A stretch of DNA of 64,000 nucleotides from Serratia entomophila (GCF_021462285.1 NZ_CP082787.1:3348001-3412000); one strand, 5' to 3'. Positions 1-11,729 are shown, counted from the stretch's first letter. Notes: generated from the sequence alone by a model not told the origin. Translations and numbers: made by a program.

Positions 1-1044
1 CTCGACGATAAAGTGGCGCTGGAAGCCTTCAAGGCCGGCGCTTACGACTTCCGCGTCGAAGCCTCGCCCAAAAGCTGGGCCACCCAGTACCAGGGGGGCA
101 ACTTTGCGCGCAACTACATCATCAAACAGGATGAAATCAACCAGTCGGCGCAAAACACCCGCTGGATGGCGTTCAATATCCAAAAGCCGCTGTTCGCCGA
201 TCGTCGGGTGCGGCAGGCGATTACCCTGGCCTTCGACTTTGACTGGATGAACAAGGCGCTGTATTACAACGCCTATCAGCGCACCGACAGCTATTTCCAG
301 AACACCCCCTACGCCGCCAGCGGTTATCCCGACGCCGCCGAGCTGGCGCTGCTGGCGCCGCTCAAGGGCCAGGTGCCGCCGGAAGTGTTCACCAGCATCT
401 ACCGGCCGCCCTCCTCCGACGGCAGCGGCAATGACCGCCAGAACCTGCTGAAGGCCACCCAACTGCTGAAAGAAGCCGGCTGGGAAATCAAAAACCAAAA
501 GCTGATCAACGTAAAAACCGGCCAGCCGTTCACCTTTGAGCTGATGTTGCTGACCGGCAGCAACTTCCAGTATGTGCTGCCATTCCAGCATAATTTGCAG
601 CGGCTGGGCATCGATATGCAGCTTCGCGACGTTGACGCCACGCAATACATCCGCAGGATGCGTGAGCGCGATTTCGACATGATGTCGACGGTGTACACCG
701 CGATGCCGTTCCCCAGCACCGATCTCCGGATCATCTGGGATTCCGAATACATCAATTCCAGCTATAACCGCCCAGGGGTGAAAGATCCGGCGGTCGATAG
801 CCTGGTCAGGCAAGTGGCCCAGCATCAGGGCGACGAGAAAGCCCTGCTGCCGCTCGGCCGCGCGCTGGATCGGGTGCTGACCTGGAACATGTACATGGTG
901 CCGATGTGGTATTCCAACCACGACCGCTACGCCTACTGGGACAAGTTCTCCGCGCCGCCTGTCCGCCCGGCATACGTTATCGGCTTCGACAACTGGTGGT
1001 TCGACGTCAACAAGGCGGCGCGCTTACCGGCACAACGGCAATAA
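1..1044 (+). CDS. yejA: YejA, periplasmic solute-binding protein of the peptide/microcin C ABC importer (5' truncated)
   Basis: This is the C-terminal 347 codons of a cluster-C (SBP_bac_5) periplasmic binding protein; the reading frame is already open at base 1, so the true start lies outside the window. The visible part has the family's conserved lobe with an [17 protein letters not shown] stretch, an aromatic-rich ligand cleft and a C-terminal GFDNWWFDV motif. In E. coli YejA captures oligopeptides and microcin C and delivers them to the YejBEF membrane complex. It sits 10 bp before yejB in the usual yejABEF order, which supports the name. Family identity is secure; substrate is inferred from the E. 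coli homologue. Confidence 0.95.
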   Translation, partial: LDDKVALEAFKAGAYDFRVEASPKSWATQYQGGNFARNYIIKQDEINQSAQNTRWMAFNIQKPLFADRRVRQAITLAFDFDWMNKALYYNAYQRTDSYFQNTPYAASGYPDAAELALLAPLKGQVPPEVFTSIYRPPSSDGSGNDRQNLLKATQLLKEAGWEIKNQKLINVKTGQPFTFELMLLTGSNFQYVLPFQHNLQRLGIDMQLRDVDATQYIRRMRERDFDMMSTVYTAMPFPSTDLRIIWDSEYINSSYNRPGVKDPAVDSLVRQVAQHQGDEKALLPLGRALDRVLTWNMYMVPMWYSNHDRYAYWDKFSAPPVRPAYVIGFDNWWFDVNKAARLPAQRQ

Positions 1045-1054
1045 GGAGTCTGCG

Positions 1055-2149
1055 ATGACGGCTTATCTGATCCGCAGGCTGCTGCTGGTGATCCCCACGC
1101 TGTGGGCGATTATCACCATCAACTTTTTTATCGTGCAGATCGCGCCCGGCGGCCCGGTCGATCAGGCGATCGCCAATATCGAGATGGGCCAGAGCAGCGG
1201 CTTCGGCGGCGGCGGCATCGGTGAAGGCGCGGGCCATGCACGCGTCGGCGTCGAAGCCGCCGCCGACAGCCACTACCGCGGCGCGCGCGGGCTGGATCCG
1301 GAGGTGATCGCCGAGATCACCAAACGCTACGGCTTCGATAAACCGCTGCACGAGCGCTACTTCACCATGCTGTGGAACTATATGCGCTTCGACTTCGGCG
1401 ACAGCCTGTTCCGCGGCGCTTCGGTGATGCAATTGATTGGCCAGAGCCTGCCGGTTTCCATCACGTTGGGGCTATGGAGCACGCTGATTATCTACCTGGT
1501 GTCGATCCCGCTCGGCATCCGCAAGGCGGTCCGCAACGGCAGCGCTTTCGATACCTGGAGCAGCACGCTGATCATCGTCGGCTACGCCATTCCCGCCTTC
1601 CTGTTCGCCATTCTGATGATCGTGGTGTTCGCCGGCGGCAGCTATCTCGACTGGTTCCCGCTGCGTGGCCTGGTCTCCAGCAACTTCGACACTCTGCCCT
1701 GGTACGCCAAGATAACCGACTACCTGTGGCACATCACCCTGCCGGTGCTGGCGACGGTGATCGGCGGTTTCGCCACCCTGACCATGCTGACCAAAAACGC
1801 CTTCCTCGATGAGATCCGCAAACAGTATGTCACCACCGCCCGCGCCAAGGGGCTGGACGAGAATAAAATCCTGTACCGCCACGTGTTCCGCAATGCCATG
1901 CTGCTGGTGATCGCCGGCTTTCCGGCCACCTTCATCAGCATGTTTTTCACCGGTTCGCTGTTGATCGAGGTGATGTTCTCGCTCAATGGCCTGGGGCTGC
2001 TGGGCTACGACGCCACGCTGCAGCGCGACTACCCGGTGATGTTCGGGACGCTGTACATCTTCACCCTGATCGGCCTGCTGCTGAACATCCTCAGCGATAT
2101 CACCTATACCCTGGTCGATCCGCGCATTGATTTCGAGGCCCGCCAATGA
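1055..2149 (+). CDS. yejB: YejB, ABC importer inner-membrane permease
   Basis: A 364-residue binding-protein-dependent permease of the DppB/OppB type, the same length as E. coli YejB. An N-terminal membrane segment (about residues 8-30) is followed by a long Gly/Ala-rich periplasmic stretch and then about five membrane helices. The EAA loop that docks to the ATPase is visible as [22 protein letters not shown] near residue 260. It forms a heterodimer with YejE; its last codons overlap the start of yejE by 4 bp (ATGA), indicating translational coupling. The start ATG follows an AAGGAG ribosome-binding site. Confidence 0.96.
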   Translation: MTAYLIRRLLLVIPTLWAIITINFFIVQIAPGGPVDQAIANIEMGQSSGFGGGGIGEGAGHARVGVEAAADSHYRGARGLDPEVIAEITKRYGFDKPLHERYFTMLWNYMRFDFGDSLFRGASVMQLIGQSLPVSITLGLWSTLIIYLVSIPLGIRKAVRNGSAFDTWSSTLIIVGYAIPAFLFAILMIVVFAGGSYLDWFPLRGLVSSNFDTLPWYAKITDYLWHITLPVLATVIGGFATLTMLTKNAFLDEIRKQYVTTARAKGLDENKILYRHVFRNAMLLVIAGFPATFISMFFTGSLLIEVMFSLNGLGLLGYDATLQRDYPVMFGTLYIFTLIGLLLNILSDITYTLVDPRIDFEARQ

Positions 2150-3171
2150 GCCGCCTTAGCCAAAACAATCAGGCGCGCTGGGCGCGTTTTCGCAGCAACC
2201 GCCGCGGCTACTGGTCTCTGTGGATCTTTTTGCTGCTGTTCACCCTCAGCCTGGCGGCCGATCTGATAGCCAACGACAAACCGCTGCTGGTGCGCTATGA
2301 GGGCCGGCTGTATCTGCCGTTTATGGTCAACTACAGCGAAACCACCTTCGGCGGCGAGCTGCATACCGCCACCGACTATCAGGATCCCTTCGTGCTGCGG
2401 CAGATAGAACGCCACGGCTGGGCGCTGTGGGCGCCGATCCGCTTCAGCTACGACACCATCAACTTCGCCACCGAGGTGCCGTTCCCCTCTCCCCCTTCGC
2501 GGCAAAACCTGTTGGGCACCGACAGCAACGGCGGCGACGTGCTGGCGCGCGTGCTGTACGGATTTCGCCTCTCGATGCTGTTCGGCCTGGCGCTGACGCT
2601 GTTTTCCAGCCTGATTGGCATTTGCGTCGGCGCCACCCAGGGCTATTACGGCGGGCGGTTTGATCTGTGGGGGCAGCGCTTTATCGAGGTATGGTCCGGC
2701 ATGCCGACGCTGTTTCTGATCATTTTGCTGTCGAGCATCGTGCAGCCCGATTTCTGGTGGCTGCTGGGCATCACCATTCTGTTCGGCTGGATGAGCCTGG
2801 TGGGCGTGGTGCGCGCCGAATTCCTGCGCACCCGCAACTACGACTATATCCGCGCCGCGCGCGCCATGGGCGTGCCCGATCGAATCATTATGCTGCGGCA
2901 CATGTTGCCCAACGCCATGGTGGCGACCTTGACCTTCCTGCCGTTTATTCTCTGCGGCTCCATCACGACGCTGACCTCGCTCGATTTTCTCGGCTTTGGC
3001 CTGCCCATCGGCTCGCCTTCGCTCGGCGAGCTGCTGCTGCAGGGCAAAAACAACCTGCAGGCGCCGTGGCTCGGCATTACCGCTTTCCTGGTGTTGGCGG
3101 TGCTGCTGTCGTTACTCATCTTTATTGGCGAAGCAGTGCGCGACGCCTTTGACCCCAGCAAGGCGCATTGA
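2146..3171 (+). CDS. yejE: YejE, ABC importer inner-membrane permease
   Basis: A 341-residue DppC/OppC-type permease, matching E. coli YejE in length. An N-terminal helix precedes a periplasmic domain, then about five further helices. The EAA motif ([20 protein letters not shown], near residue 230) is the contact for YejF. It is the second half of the membrane channel with YejB, with which it overlaps by 4 bp, and its stop codon lies 1 bp before yejF. The tight packing shows one transcription unit for the importer. Confidence 0.96.
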   Translation: MSRLSQNNQARWARFRSNRRGYWSLWIFLLLFTLSLAADLIANDKPLLVRYEGRLYLPFMVNYSETTFGGELHTATDYQDPFVLRQIERHGWALWAPIRFSYDTINFATEVPFPSPPSRQNLLGTDSNGGDVLARVLYGFRLSMLFGLALTLFSSLIGICVGATQGYYGGRFDLWGQRFIEVWSGMPTLFLIILLSSIVQPDFWWLLGITILFGWMSLVGVVRAEFLRTRNYDYIRAARAMGVPDRIIMLRHMLPNAMVATLTFLPFILCGSITTLTSLDFLGFGLPIGSPSLGELLLQGKNNLQAPWLGITAFLVLAVLLSLLIFIGEAVRDAFDPSKAH

Positions 3172-3172
3172 T

Positions 3173-4786
3173 ATGGCTAGCACTCCATTGCTTTCGATTC
3201 AGGATCTCAGCATCGCTTTTCGTCAGGGAGAGGCGCTGAATCCGGTGGTCAACGGCCTGTCGCTGCAGATAGAACAGGCGGAAACGCTGGCGCTGGTGGG
3301 GGAATCCGGCTCGGGCAAAAGCGTTACCGCGCTGTCGGTGCTGCGCCTGTTGCCCTCGCCGCCGGTGGTTTATCCCAGCGGCGATATCCTGTTCAACGGC
3401 GCCTCGCTGCTGCATGCGCCGGAACCCATGCTGCGCAGCGTGCGCGGCAACCGGATTGCGATGATATTTCAGGAGCCGATGGTGTCGCTCAACCCGCTGC
3501 ACACCATCGAAAAACAGCTGGCGGAAGTGCTGATCCTGCACCGCGGCATGCGGCGCGACGCGGCGCGCAGTGAGATTATTCAATGTCTGGATCGCGTCGG
3601 CATCCGCAACGCCAAAGGCCGGCTGAAGGATTACCCGCATCAGCTGTCCGGCGGTGAACGCCAGCGGGTGATGATCGCCATGGCGGTACTGACCCGGCCC
3701 CAACTGCTGATCGCCGACGAGCCCACCACCGCCCTCGACGTGACCATTCAGGCGCAGATCCTGAAGCTGTTGCAAGAGTTGAAGCAGGAGCTGGGCATGG
3801 GGCTGTTGTTTATCACCCATAACCTGAACATCGTGCGCCGTCTGGCGGACAACGTGGCGGTGATGCGCGAAGGGCGCTGCGTGGAACAAAACGGCCGCGC
3901 GCTGCTGTTCAGCCAGCCGCAACATGCCTATACCCGCCAGCTGCTGGCCGCCGAAGACGTGGGCGAACCGCTGCCGCTGCCGCAGCAACCCAACGGCCGC
4001 CCCGGCGATGCCTGGCCGCTGCTCAAGGTGGAAAACCTGCAGGTCCGATTCCCCATTCGCCGCGGGCTGCTGCGCCGCACGGTGGATTATCACTATGCGT
4101 TGAAAGCCTTGAGCTTTGAGCTGCAACCCGGGGAAAGCCTGGGGCTGGTGGGCGAATCCGGATCGGGGAAAAGCACCACCGGGCTGGCATTGCTGCGCCT
4201 GCTGGCCTCGCAGGGCGCGATCTGGTTCAACGGCGAACCGCTGCACCAGCTCAACATGAAACAAATGCTGCCGTACCGCAGCCGGATGCAAATTGTCTTC
4301 CAGGATCCCTATTCCGCGCTGAACCCGCGGCTGAACGTGCAGCAGATCATCGCCGAAGGGCTGGAAGTGCATCAAAAGCTGAGCGCCGAACAGCGGGATC
4401 AACGGGTGATTGAGGTGCTGTGCGAGGTCGGGCTGGATCCGCAATTGCGCCACCGCTACCCCACCGAATTCTCCGGCGGCCAACGCCAGCGCATCGCTAT
4501 CGCCCGTGCGCTGATCCTGCAGCCGCAGCTGTTGATCCTCGACGAGCCGACCTCTTCACTGGATAAATCGGTGCAGGCGCAGATCCTGACGCTGTTGAAA
4601 TCGCTGCAACAACGCTACCGGCTGGCCTATCTGTTCATCAGCCATGATTTGCAGGTAGTGCGTTCACTGTGCCATCAGGTGATCGTACTGCGGCAGGGGG
4701 AAGTGGTGGAACAGGGGGATTGCAGAGCGATTTTCGCCTCGCCCGCAGCCGACTATACCCGGCAACTGCTGCAGCTGGCGGATTAG
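3173..4786 (+). CDS. yejF: YejF, fused tandem ABC ATPase of the YejABEF importer
   Basis: A 537-residue protein with two complete ABC ATPase modules, energising both halves of the YejBE channel. Module 1 (about residues 5-250) has Walker A GESGSGKS, signature LSGGERQR and Walker B LLIADEP; module 2 (about 285-530) has [16 protein letters not shown] and LLILDEP. Both carry the Q-loop and a switch His (FITHN, FISHD). The start ATG at 3173 is chosen because it lies 1 bp after the yejE stop and begins the [13 protein letters not shown] N terminus; a longer in-frame extension into yejE is spurious. Both nucleotide sites look catalytically intact. Confidence 0.96.
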   Translation: MASTPLLSIQDLSIAFRQGEALNPVVNGLSLQIEQAETLALVGESGSGKSVTALSVLRLLPSPPVVYPSGDILFNGASLLHAPEPMLRSVRGNRIAMIFQEPMVSLNPLHTIEKQLAEVLILHRGMRRDAARSEIIQCLDRVGIRNAKGRLKDYPHQLSGGERQRVMIAMAVLTRPQLLIADEPTTALDVTIQAQILKLLQELKQELGMGLLFITHNLNIVRRLADNVAVMREGRCVEQNGRALLFSQPQHAYTRQLLAAEDVGEPLPLPQQPNGRPGDAWPLLKVENLQVRFPIRRGLLRRTVDYHYALKALSFELQPGESLGLVGESGSGKSTTGLALLRLLASQGAIWFNGEPLHQLNMKQMLPYRSRMQIVFQDPYSALNPRLNVQQIIAEGLEVHQKLSAEQRDQRVIEVLCEVGLDPQLRHRYPTEFSGGQRQRIAIARALILQPQLLILDEPTSSLDKSVQAQILTLLKSLQQRYRLAYLFISHDLQVVRSLCHQVIVLRQGEVVEQGDCRAIFASPAADYTRQLLQLAD

Positions 4787-4794
4787 CGGCCCGG

Positions 4795-5139
4795 TCAGAA
4801 AGGGTATTGCGCGCTGAGCTGTTCGGCGATCGCCGCACCGACGTTTTTCAGGCGGCACATGGTGGCGCTTTCGTCGCTGCGCTGCACGAACAGGCAGGGC
4901 TCCCCTTCCCACTCGACCACGGCGCAGTCGACCTGGATCTCCTGCAGCGACAGATTGAGCTGCTGCATGACCTGCCAGGCTTCGGCGCCCTCATGGCTGA
5001 GCAGTTTCAGGCCAATCAGGTTGTTATCCTCGTCTATTCCGCTGAGCGGGATCGGTTCAACCTTGACGCCGGTAAAACCAGATAGCCAACGATAACTTTG
5101 CGGCAAGCGATGCACTACCGAAAGTTGGATACTCTCCAC
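4795..5139 (-). CDS. yejG: YejG family protein of unknown function
   Basis: A 114-residue protein that aligns along its whole length with E. coli YejG (start [20 protein letters not shown] motif, GEPCLFV, CRLKN.G.AIAE). It has no signal peptide or membrane segment and is probably a small cytosolic protein. Its role is unknown; E. coli homologues have been linked to aminoglycoside tolerance, but nothing in this sequence shows a function. It converges on yejF with an 8-bp gap, so the two transcripts meet tail to tail. Confidence 0.93.
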   Translation of the reverse strand: MESIQLSVVHRLPQSYRWLSGFTGVKVEPIPLSGIDEDNNLIGLKLLSHEGAEAWQVMQQLNLSLQEIQVDCAVVEWEGEPCLFVQRSDESATMCRLKNVGAAIAEQLSAQYPF

Positions 5140-5518
5140 ATGAAATCCCTAGATTAAAAAAGGTGAAACACGGTTACCTGACAGGGTTACTAAAGTTATA
5201 GCCGCTGACCTGCGACTTTGCCGCGAACAAATGTTATTTAAATGTAAATTTGCTACAGCCCATTAACCTAACCCTGCGCTTGCTGATGTCATACTGTTTT
5301 CATGCGCCGTGTGGTGTCGTTTCACGGCATTTTGCGACTCAGCTCGCATTTTTGCGTTATATGTAACCCTTTCCAGCGGCGATCTCAACTCTTTTTTCTT
5401 GCAATACGGTTACTTATTCGCCGTCATAATTTTACATTGCAGAAACATTTAACTTACTGCGCAGCCGCAAGCCTTGTTCTTAATATATTGATTTAATAAG
5501 GACATAAGGGAAATCGAC

Positions 5519-5590
5519 ATGCAACGACGCGCCCGGCGAGCGCCTGTACGGGAGGTGATAATCACGCAGCGGAACACCGCGATTTTTTAA
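5519..5590 (+). CDS. Possible 23-residue arginine-rich small protein (unverified)
   Basis: A short ORF beginning MQRRARRAPVRE and ending at TAA. An AAGGG sequence lies 8 nt before the ATG. A GCGG-AACA-CCGC mini-hairpin with a T run overlaps the stop, so the end of the ORF could also be a small terminator. No family is recognised. It may be a leader peptide, a small protein or part of a small RNA, or chance. Support is limited to the spacing of signals. Confidence 0.22.
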   Translation: MQRRARRAPVREVIITQRNTAIF

Positions 5591-5699
5591 CAAAAAGCAC
5601 ACAGTCAACGAGAGGGGTAATTAATTACCAAGAGAATATTTAGCAACAAAACAATTATTGCCAATGCGGCGGCAAAACAACAGGCCCGGTCATTGGAAC

Positions 5700-5722
5700 A
5701 GCCAGAGCCTGGGGCTCTGGCT
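5700..5722 (-). terminator. Perfect hairpin just past bcr
   Basis: A 10-bp perfect stem (AGCCAGAGCC / GGCTCTGGCT) with a 3-nt loop lies 10 bp beyond the bcr stop codon. Its position suits a bcr transcription terminator or mRNA 3'-end stabiliser, but there is no clear T tract on the minus strand, so intrinsic termination is uncertain. Confidence 0.5.
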
Positions 5723-5732
5723 GAGTAATGCC

Positions 5733-6929
5733 TCAGGCGGCGCCGTTGCGTGGCCGGCTGGCGTACAGATAGAACAGCACCGCAACGATGCTGCACAGCG
5801 CCATCGAAGAGACCATCGGCCAGGCGCTGGTGCCCGGCGCCATCGCCAACACCGCCCCCACCAGCGCGCCGATGCTGAAACGCAAGGTACCGGCCAGTGA
5901 GGAGGCGGTGCCCGCCATATGGGGGAAATCATCCAGGATCACCGCCATGGCGTTGGAGGAAATCATCGCAATACAGCCCAGATAAACCGCCACGCCGATG
6001 ACCAGCGCCCAGAAGCCCAGACCGACGGCGCTGACCGCCAACAGCCACAACCCCATCGCCAACTGCACCAACAGCCCCAGGCGGAACATCCTGACCGCGC
6101 CTACCCGCCGCACGTTGCGGCTGTTGACCAGCGTGGTCAGGAACAGGAAGACGATGTTCAGCGCAAAGTAGTAACCAAAATGCTGCGGCGATACCTTGTT
6201 CAGCTCGATGTACACAAAGGGCCCGGCGCTGAGGAACGAGAACATGCCGGCAAACGAGAAGGCGCTGGCCAGCATGTAGCTCAGCACCCGCTTGTGGCGG
6301 AACAGCGACGCGAAATTGCCCAGCGTGGTGCGCAGGTGGAACTTCTGCCGCCGTTCTTTCGGCAGCGTTTCCTTGATAAACAGCGCCACCAGCAGTGAAC
6401 CGATCAGCGCCGCGGCGCCCATGGTCCAGAAGATGGCGTGCCAACTGAACCACAGCAGCAGCGCGCCGCCGATCATCGGCGCCAGCAGCGGCGCAATGGT
6501 CATCACCAAAATGACGAACGACATCATGCGCGAAAACTCGTCCTTGGTGAACATGTCGCGCATCAGGGCGTTGATCACCACGCTGGCCGCCGCAGCCGCC
6601 AGGCCGTGCAGGAAGCGCAGGGCGATCAGTTGGTCGATGGACTGCGCCATGGCGCAGGCGCAGCCGGCGATGGCGAAGATCAAGGTGCCCCACAGGATCA
6701 CCGGCTTGCGGCCGATGCTGTCCGACATCGGCCCATAGAACAGCTGACCGAAGGCGAAACCGAGCATATAGGCGCTGAGCGTCATCTGCACGCTGCCTGA
6801 CTCGACGCCAAACTGTGCGGCGATCACCGGCATGCTGGGCAGGTACATGTCGATGGCCAACGGCATCAGCATGGAAAGCAGGCCCAGAATAAAAATCAAA
6901 CCGAGGTGAGATGTCCGGTTCTGTTGCAC
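5733..6929 (-). CDS. bcr: Bcr/CflA family multidrug efflux MFS transporter
   Basis: A 398-residue, 12-helix major facilitator that exports drugs such as bicyclomycin by proton antiport in E. coli. The N-terminal half has the family-typical [19 protein letters not shown] segment in helix 1, and the loop 2-3 motif [17 protein letters not shown] place the start at GTG 6929, since AAGGAG lies 9 nt upstream and this gives a length close to E. coli Bcr (396); an upstream TTG at 6956 is less likely. It follows rsuA by about 30 bp in the same direction, as in the E. coli rsuA-bcr pair. Substrates are inferred from homology. Confidence 0.93.
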   Translation of the reverse strand: MQQNRTSHLGLIFILGLLSMLMPLAIDMYLPSMPVIAAQFGVESGSVQMTLSAYMLGFAFGQLFYGPMSDSIGRKPVILWGTLIFAIAGCACAMAQSIDQLIALRFLHGLAAAAASVVINALMRDMFTKDEFSRMMSFVILVMTIAPLLAPMIGGALLLWFSWHAIFWTMGAAALIGSLLVALFIKETLPKERRQKFHLRTTLGNFASLFRHKRVLSYMLASAFSFAGMFSFLSAGPFVYIELNKVSPQHFGYYFALNIVFLFLTTLVNSRNVRRVGAVRMFRLGLLVQLAMGLWLLAVSAVGLGFWALVIGVAVYLGCIAMISSNAMAVILDDFPHMAGTASSLAGTLRFSIGALVGAVLAMAPGTSAWPMVSSMALCSIVAVLFYLYASRPRNGAA

Positions 6930-6959
6930 GTTCAACGACTCCTTAGTCAGCCGCAATGG

Positions 6960-7673
6960 TCAGTCCTGCAGGTGCGGCGCACCCACGCTGGCGATTTCTT
7001 CTTCGGTGAGCGGGCGGTATTCGCCCGGCGCCAGATCCTCATCCATCACGATGGCGCCGATGCGCTCGCGGTGCAGTTCGATCACGCGGTTGCCGACCGC
7101 GGCAAACATGCGCTTCACCTGATGATAACGCCCTTCGCTGATGGTCAGACGCACCCGGTTTTCGTCCAGCTGCTCCAACTGCGCCGGGCGGGTCAGATCC
7201 TTTTCGTTGTGCAGCTGTACGCCTTCGGCGAAGCGCTGCGCGGTGTCTTCCGCCAGCGGATGCTCCAGCGTCACCAGATAGGTTTTCTCGCAGTGGTGCT
7301 TCGGCGAGGTCACGCGGTGCGACCACTGGCCGTCGTCGGTCATCAGCACCAAACCGGTGGTGTCGATATCCAGCCGGCCGGCGGCGTGCAGCTTGTAGGC
7401 GACCGGCTCATCGAGGAAATACAGCACCGTTGGATGATCGGGATCGTCGGTGGAGCACACATATCCCTGCGGCTTGTTGAGCATGAAATAGCGCGGGCCG
7501 TTCAATTGCAGCAGCGGATTGCCGTCGAACGCCACCTCCTGCTCCGGGGCCAGCTTGAGCGCCCCGCTCTTCACCACTTCACCGTCCACGGTGACGCGTT
7601 TAGCCCGAAGTTCGCGCGCTACCAGCGCACGGCTAATACCTAACTGCTGAGATAAAAACTTGTCCAGTCGCAT
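6960..7673 (-). CDS. rsuA: RsuA, 16S rRNA pseudouridine-516 synthase
   Basis: A 237-residue pseudouridine synthase that modifies U516 of 16S rRNA. An N-terminal S4 RNA-binding domain ([12 protein letters not shown]..., about residues 1-60) precedes the catalytic domain, where the motif [15 protein letters not shown] carries the catalytic Asp; [15 protein letters not shown] is the conserved later motif. The frame stays open upstream, but the start at 7673 gives the S4 domain its normal N terminus and E. coli-like length (231). Downstream bcr lies in the same operon. Confidence 0.96.
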   Translation of the reverse strand: MRLDKFLSQQLGISRALVARELRAKRVTVDGEVVKSGALKLAPEQEVAFDGNPLLQLNGPRYFMLNKPQGYVCSTDDPDHPTVLYFLDEPVAYKLHAAGRLDIDTTGLVLMTDDGQWSHRVTSPKHHCEKTYLVTLEHPLAEDTAQRFAEGVQLHNEKDLTRPAQLEQLDENRVRLTISEGRYHQVKRMFAAVGNRVIELHRERIGAIVMDEDLAPGEYRPLTEEEIASVGAPHLQD

Positions 7674-7991
7674 TGGATCTGCTTTGCCTGTCGTTGTTAT
7701 GATCGCATTGATCGTATTGCCAAAATATGACGCCCGCCGTTGCACCGGGTGCAAATGGCAGGTTCGAAGGGGAAATCGCGTGGGGAAACAGCGATTGCTG
7801 TCACGCCAGTATAGCGGCGGAAACCGCCCCCTGACAGGGGTAATTTCCACGCTTCTCGCACCGCGTGCGCTCAGAGGGCATAATAATAGAAATTTTTTGG
7901 CCGCCTGTGGAGTAAAATGTCACTGCTTCAGAGGGTTCAGATGTTACAAAAGCTGTTCCCGGCCGCTCACTTCAACCAACGGCGTTAATTT
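7674..7991. promoter_or_regulatory. Divergent promoter region rsuA / radD
   Basis: About 320 bp separate these divergently transcribed genes and so must hold both promoters. I see no recognisable operator, RNA gene or convincing short ORF. Assignment as a regulatory region is from position only. Confidence 0.5.
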
Positions 7992-9749
7992 ATGGCATTT
8001 ACCCTGCGCCCCTACCAACTGGAGGCGGTTGAGGCCACCATCACGCACTTCCGTCGGCATCCCGAACCGGCGCTGATCGTGCTGCCGACCGGCGCCGGCA
8101 AAAGCCTGGTGATCGCCGAGCTGGCAAAACGCGCGCGCGGCCGGGTGCTGGTATTGGCCCACGTCAAGGAACTGGTGGCGCAAAACCACGCCAAATACTG
8201 CGCCTACGGCCTGGAGGCCGATATCTTCGCCGCCGGGCTGCAGCAAAAAGACAGCGCCGGTAAAGTGGTGTTCGGTAGCGTGCAGTCGGTGGCGCGTAAC
8301 CTGCCGCTGTTCGACGGCGCCTTCTCCTTGCTGATTATCGATGAATGCCACCGCATCAGCGACGACGACGACAGCCAGTATCAGCAAATCATTCAGCATC
8401 TGCAAAAGTCCAACCCCCAGCTGCGGCTGCTGGGGTTGACCGCCACCCCCTACCGGCTGGGCAAAGGCTGGATCTATCAGTATCACTACCACGGCTTTAC
8501 CCGCGGCGACGGCAGCAGCCTGTTTCGCGACTGCATTTATGAGTTGCCGCTGCGCTACATGATTAAAAACGGCTACCTGGTGCCGCCGGAGCGGCTGGAC
8601 ATGCCGATCGTGCAATATGACTTTAGCCGCCTGGAGGCCAGAAGCAATGGGCTGTTCAGCGAAGTGGACCTGAACCGCGAGCTGAAACGGCAAGACCGCA
8701 TCACGCCGCACATCATCAGCCAGATAGTGGAGTACGCCGAAGCGCGCAAAGGGGTGATGATATTCGCCTCCACCGTTGAGCATGCGCGCGAGATCCACGG
8801 CCTGTTGCCGGCCGGGCAAGGCGCGCTGGTCAGCGCCGAAACGCCCGCCGCCGAACGGGATGCGCTGATCGAGGCCTTCAAACGGCAGCAGCTGCGCTAT
8901 CTGGTCAACGTGGCGGTGCTGACCACCGGGTTCGACGCGCCGCATGTCGATCTGATCGCCATCTTGCGCCCCACCGAGTCCGTCAGCCTGTATCAGCAGA
9001 TAGTCGGCCGCGGGCTGCGGCTGGCGCCCGGCAAAGAGGACTGCCTGATCCTCGACTACGCCGGCAACCCTCACGATCTGTTCACGCCGGAGGTCGGCGT
9101 CAGCAAGCCGCATGGCGACAGCCAACCGGTGCAGGTGTTTTGCCCGGGCTGCGGCTTCGCCAATCTGTTTTGGGGCAAGTGCACCGAAAGCGGCGACATT
9201 ATCGAGCACTACGGCCGCCGCTGCCAGGGCTGGCTGGAGGATGACGAGGGCCATCGCGAACAGTGCGACTACCGCTTCCGCTTCAAGAGTTGCCCGCACT
9301 GCGGCGCGGAAAATGACATCGCCGCCCGCCGCTGCCACCAATGCCAGGAAGTGCTGGTCGATCCCGACGATATGCTGAAAGCGGCGCTGAAGCTGAAAGA
9401 CGCCCTGGTGCTGCGCTGCGGCGGCATGGAACTGCACAGCGGCCGCGACGACAAGGGCGAATGGCTGAAGGCCACCTATTACGACGAAGACGGCACCAGC
9501 ACCAGCGAACGCTTCCGCCTGCAAACGCCGGCGCAGCGCAAGGCGTTCGAAATGTTGTTCCTGCGGCCGCACCAGCGCGCGCCGGGGGTGCCGTTCAGTT
9601 GGCAAACCGCCGCCGACGTGCTGGCGCAACAGCAAGCGCTGCGCCACCCGGATTTTGTAGTGGCGCGCAAACGCGGCCAATTCTGGCAGGTGCGGGAAAA
9701 AGTATTCGATTATCAAGGCCGCTTCCGCCGCGCCAGCGCGCTCTATTAA
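7992..9749 (+). CDS. radD: RadD (YejH), superfamily 2 ATPase of DNA repair
   Basis: A 585-residue helicase-like protein, close to E. coli RadD/YejH (586). RecA-like domain 1 has Walker A LPTGAGKS (about residue 30) and a DECH box ([10 protein letters not shown], about 115); domain 2 has [33 protein letters not shown], the motif V-VI region. A Cys-rich zinc-binding segment follows (about residues 380-450, with several CxxC pairs). In E. coli it acts with RecA and SSB in recombinational repair. The gene is monocistronic here, divergent from rsuA and followed by rplY on the same strand. Confidence 0.94.
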   Translation: MAFTLRPYQLEAVEATITHFRRHPEPALIVLPTGAGKSLVIAELAKRARGRVLVLAHVKELVAQNHAKYCAYGLEADIFAAGLQQKDSAGKVVFGSVQSVARNLPLFDGAFSLLIIDECHRISDDDDSQYQQIIQHLQKSNPQLRLLGLTATPYRLGKGWIYQYHYHGFTRGDGSSLFRDCIYELPLRYMIKNGYLVPPERLDMPIVQYDFSRLEARSNGLFSEVDLNRELKRQDRITPHIISQIVEYAEARKGVMIFASTVEHAREIHGLLPAGQGALVSAETPAAERDALIEAFKRQQLRYLVNVAVLTTGFDAPHVDLIAILRPTESVSLYQQIVGRGLRLAPGKEDCLILDYAGNPHDLFTPEVGVSKPHGDSQPVQVFCPGCGFANLFWGKCTESGDIIEHYGRRCQGWLEDDEGHREQCDYRFRFKSCPHCGAENDIAARRCHQCQEVLVDPDDMLKAALKLKDALVLRCGGMELHSGRDDKGEWLKATYYDEDGTSTSERFRLQTPAQRKAFEMLFLRPHQRAPGVPFSWQTAADVLAQQQALRHPDFVVARKRGQFWQVREKVFDYQGRFRRASALY

Positions 9750-9912
9750 CGACGAAGGCCGGCTGGTTGGGCAGGTTTTCATTGCCCTGCGGGTGGCTTT
9801 CAGCTAAAATGCCGCCCGCTTTGCCCGGGTTCGCCCGGCGTTGAAGCAGGTTATCGAACTTGCTACTGGGTCGCCTGTAGCGAGGTAAATTTTCTTTTTA
9901 AGAGAAAAAACA

Positions 9913-10197
9913 ATGTTCACTATCAATGTAGAAGTACGTAAAGACCAGGGTAAGGGTGCGAGCCGCCGCCTGCGTGCAGCTAACAAATTCCCAGCTATCG
10001 TTTACGGTGGCAAAGAAGCTGCAGTTTCCATCGAGTTGGACCATGATTCTGTAAAGAACATGGAAGCTAAACCAGAATTCTACAGCGAAGCAGTAACTCT
10101 GGTTATCGACGGTAAAGAAACCAAAGTTAAGGTTCAGGCTGTACAGCGTCACCCGTTCAAGCCAAAACTGGCTCACATCGACTTCGTTCGCGTTTAA
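9913..10197 (+). CDS. rplY: 50S ribosomal protein L25
   Basis: A 94-residue protein, the length of E. coli L25, the single-domain form that binds 5S rRNA. It is recognised by [21 protein letters not shown] and the C-terminal [18 protein letters not shown]. Codon choice is strongly biased to preferred codons (for example GGT, CGT, GTT), as expected for a highly expressed ribosomal gene and unlike its neighbours. An intrinsic terminator follows immediately, so it is its own transcription unit. Confidence 0.98.
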   Translation: MFTINVEVRKDQGKGASRRLRAANKFPAIVYGGKEAAVSIELDHDSVKNMEAKPEFYSEAVTLVIDGKETKVKVQAVQRHPFKPKLAHIDFVRV

Positions 10198-10234
10198 TCG
10201 CAACGTTTTCGAACCTTTCGGGACGCCGAAGTAG

Positions 10235-10260
10235 AAAACGCCGCAATTGCGGCGTTTTTT
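10235..10260 (+). terminator. Intrinsic terminator of rplY
   Basis: A 10-bp perfect stem (AAAACGCCGC / GCGGCGTTTT) with an AATT loop runs into six T residues, 38 bp after the rplY stop. The A-rich left arm lets it act also on the convergent yejK transcript. Confidence 0.9.
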
Positions 10261-10281
10261 ATTGTCTGCAATTCGGCAAAC

Positions 10282-11292
10282 TTACTTATTGCCGCCGTTC
10301 AAACGGCGTTGCAACTGATCGCGCAAATTCGGCGGCGTGCCTTTAATGGTCAGCGTGTCGGTCGCCGCATCCCAGAAAATACGCTCGCCCAGCAGCATGG
10401 CGTCGAAGTTTATGCTGATGCCGCCGCCGCTGCCGGCAAACTTGGTCAGCTGGCGCAACGTGCCGCGATCCGCCGGGAAGCTGTCTTCCAGCTGATAGCC
10501 CTGTTCGCTGGAGAACTGCATGAAATCCTTCTCGCCGACCGGCGCGATTTCCTGCGACAGCGCCTGCAGCTCAATCTCTTCACCGGCCTGCAACTGCTCG
10601 TTGCAGTAGCTGTACACCTGCTGGCGTACCGACTGGCGTTCATTTTTGTCCAGCTGCGCATCGGCGCAGTAGTCGTCGACCGCCTGCAGCAGCCCGCGGT
10701 TCTGCGCCTTGGTGTCCAGCCCTTCGGCCGCAGCCAGGAAATCCATAAAGAAATCGGAGACCTTGCGCCCCACCCGCCCTTTCAGGAAGGTCAGGTAGCG
10801 GGTTGATTCCGGGTTGGTTTCCCACTCGGTCAGATCGATGCGCGCCACGATGTCGGCGTGGTTGATGTCCAGATAATGGGTGGTGTTGATATCCAGCTCT
10901 TCGTTGACGCGCATGCTGTTGCGGCTGTTCAGCACCGCAATCAGCAAATATTCCACCGCCAGATAACGGTATTGGCCAAACAGCACCACGCCGCCCTCGG
11001 CGAACGGATACTTGGCCAGCTCGTCGCGCAGGCGCCCGGTGGCGGCGCGGCTGAAGGCCAAAAAGTCTTTGTCTTCCTTGCGGCAGGTGCGCAGCGCTTG
11101 CGCCAGTTCGCTGCCTTCGTTGAACAGGCCATAGGCCTTGCTCTTGGCGCTGTAAACGCGATGCAGCTCCGCCATCATCTCTTCCACCGCCGCATTGGCC
11201 GGAAGCAGGGAATCGCGCAGCACCACGTCCAGCGTTTGCTCGTCGCGTTTAACCAACTGGTGCAGAGCGATCTGGTCGATATCCAGACTCAT
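10282..11292 (-). CDS. yejK: YejK/NdpA nucleoid-associated protein
   Basis: A 336-residue protein matching E. coli YejK (335) from [23 protein letters not shown] onward. It belongs to the 37-kDa nucleoid-associated protein family, which co-purifies with compacted chromosome and has been reported to touch topoisomerase IV and gyrase. No catalytic motif is visible. It converges with rplY and diverges from yejL/yejM, the order found in E. coli. Confidence 0.95.
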   Translation of the reverse strand: MSLDIDQIALHQLVKRDEQTLDVVLRDSLLPANAAVEEMMAELHRVYSAKSKAYGLFNEGSELAQALRTCRKEDKDFLAFSRAATGRLRDELAKYPFAEGGVVLFGQYRYLAVEYLLIAVLNSRNSMRVNEELDINTTHYLDINHADIVARIDLTEWETNPESTRYLTFLKGRVGRKVSDFFMDFLAAAEGLDTKAQNRGLLQAVDDYCADAQLDKNERQSVRQQVYSYCNEQLQAGEEIELQALSQEIAPVGEKDFMQFSSEQGYQLEDSFPADRGTLRQLTKFAGSGGGISINFDAMLLGERIFWDAATDTLTIKGTPPNLRDQLQRRLNGGNK

Positions 11293-11492
11293 GGTAAATC
11301 CTCCTGTTCTTTAGCCGCGTATTCAAACACTGAAGGCCCCGCCCTGCAATACTAAAACCCGAAACACCCCGGGCAATCCGCAAACCGAACGATGCGACAA
11401 CTTCAAGTACGAAAGGAGGCGATAAAAGAGCGGAAAATCACTGCCCTATACGGTAAGATATGGGACTTTGTCAGGTTACTAAGCGCAATTTT

Positions 11493-11720
11493 ATGCCACA
11501 ATCATCTCGTTACAGTGACGAACACGTTGAACAACTGCTCTCGGAGCTGGTCAATGTTCTGGAAAAACACCATGCTCCCACCGATCTTTCTCTGATGGTG
11601 TTGGGCAACATGGTCACTAATCTGATCAACACCAGCGTTGCTCCCGCGCAGCGGAAAACCCTGGCAAGATCGTTTGCTGAAGCCCTGCAGGCTTCTATTC
11701 GTGAAGATAAAGCGCATTAA
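11493..11720 (+). CDS. yejL: YejL, conserved small protein (UPF0352)
   Basis: A 75-residue helical protein almost identical in pattern to E. coli YejL ([19 protein letters not shown]...[15 protein letters not shown]). I use the ATG at 11493, which gives exactly the family length; an in-frame extension to 11460 is not supported. No function is known. It lies 9 bp before yejM and is probably co-transcribed with it. Confidence 0.94.
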   Translation: MPQSSRYSDEHVEQLLSELVNVLEKHHAPTDLSLMVLGNMVTNLINTSVAPAQRKTLARSFAEALQASIREDKAH

Positions 11721-11729
11721 TACTTACTT

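Larger units (their letters stand above)
5140..5732. other. Intergenic region between yejG and bcr
   Basis: About 590 bp that is more AT-rich by eye than its neighbours. Its left part must contain the yejG promoter (minus strand). I find no RNA gene I recognise. Two items stand out: a possible 23-codon ORF at 5519-5590 and a perfect hairpin at 5700-5722, both listed separately. Other small frames here lack a ribosome-binding site or family signature. Confidence 0.6.
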
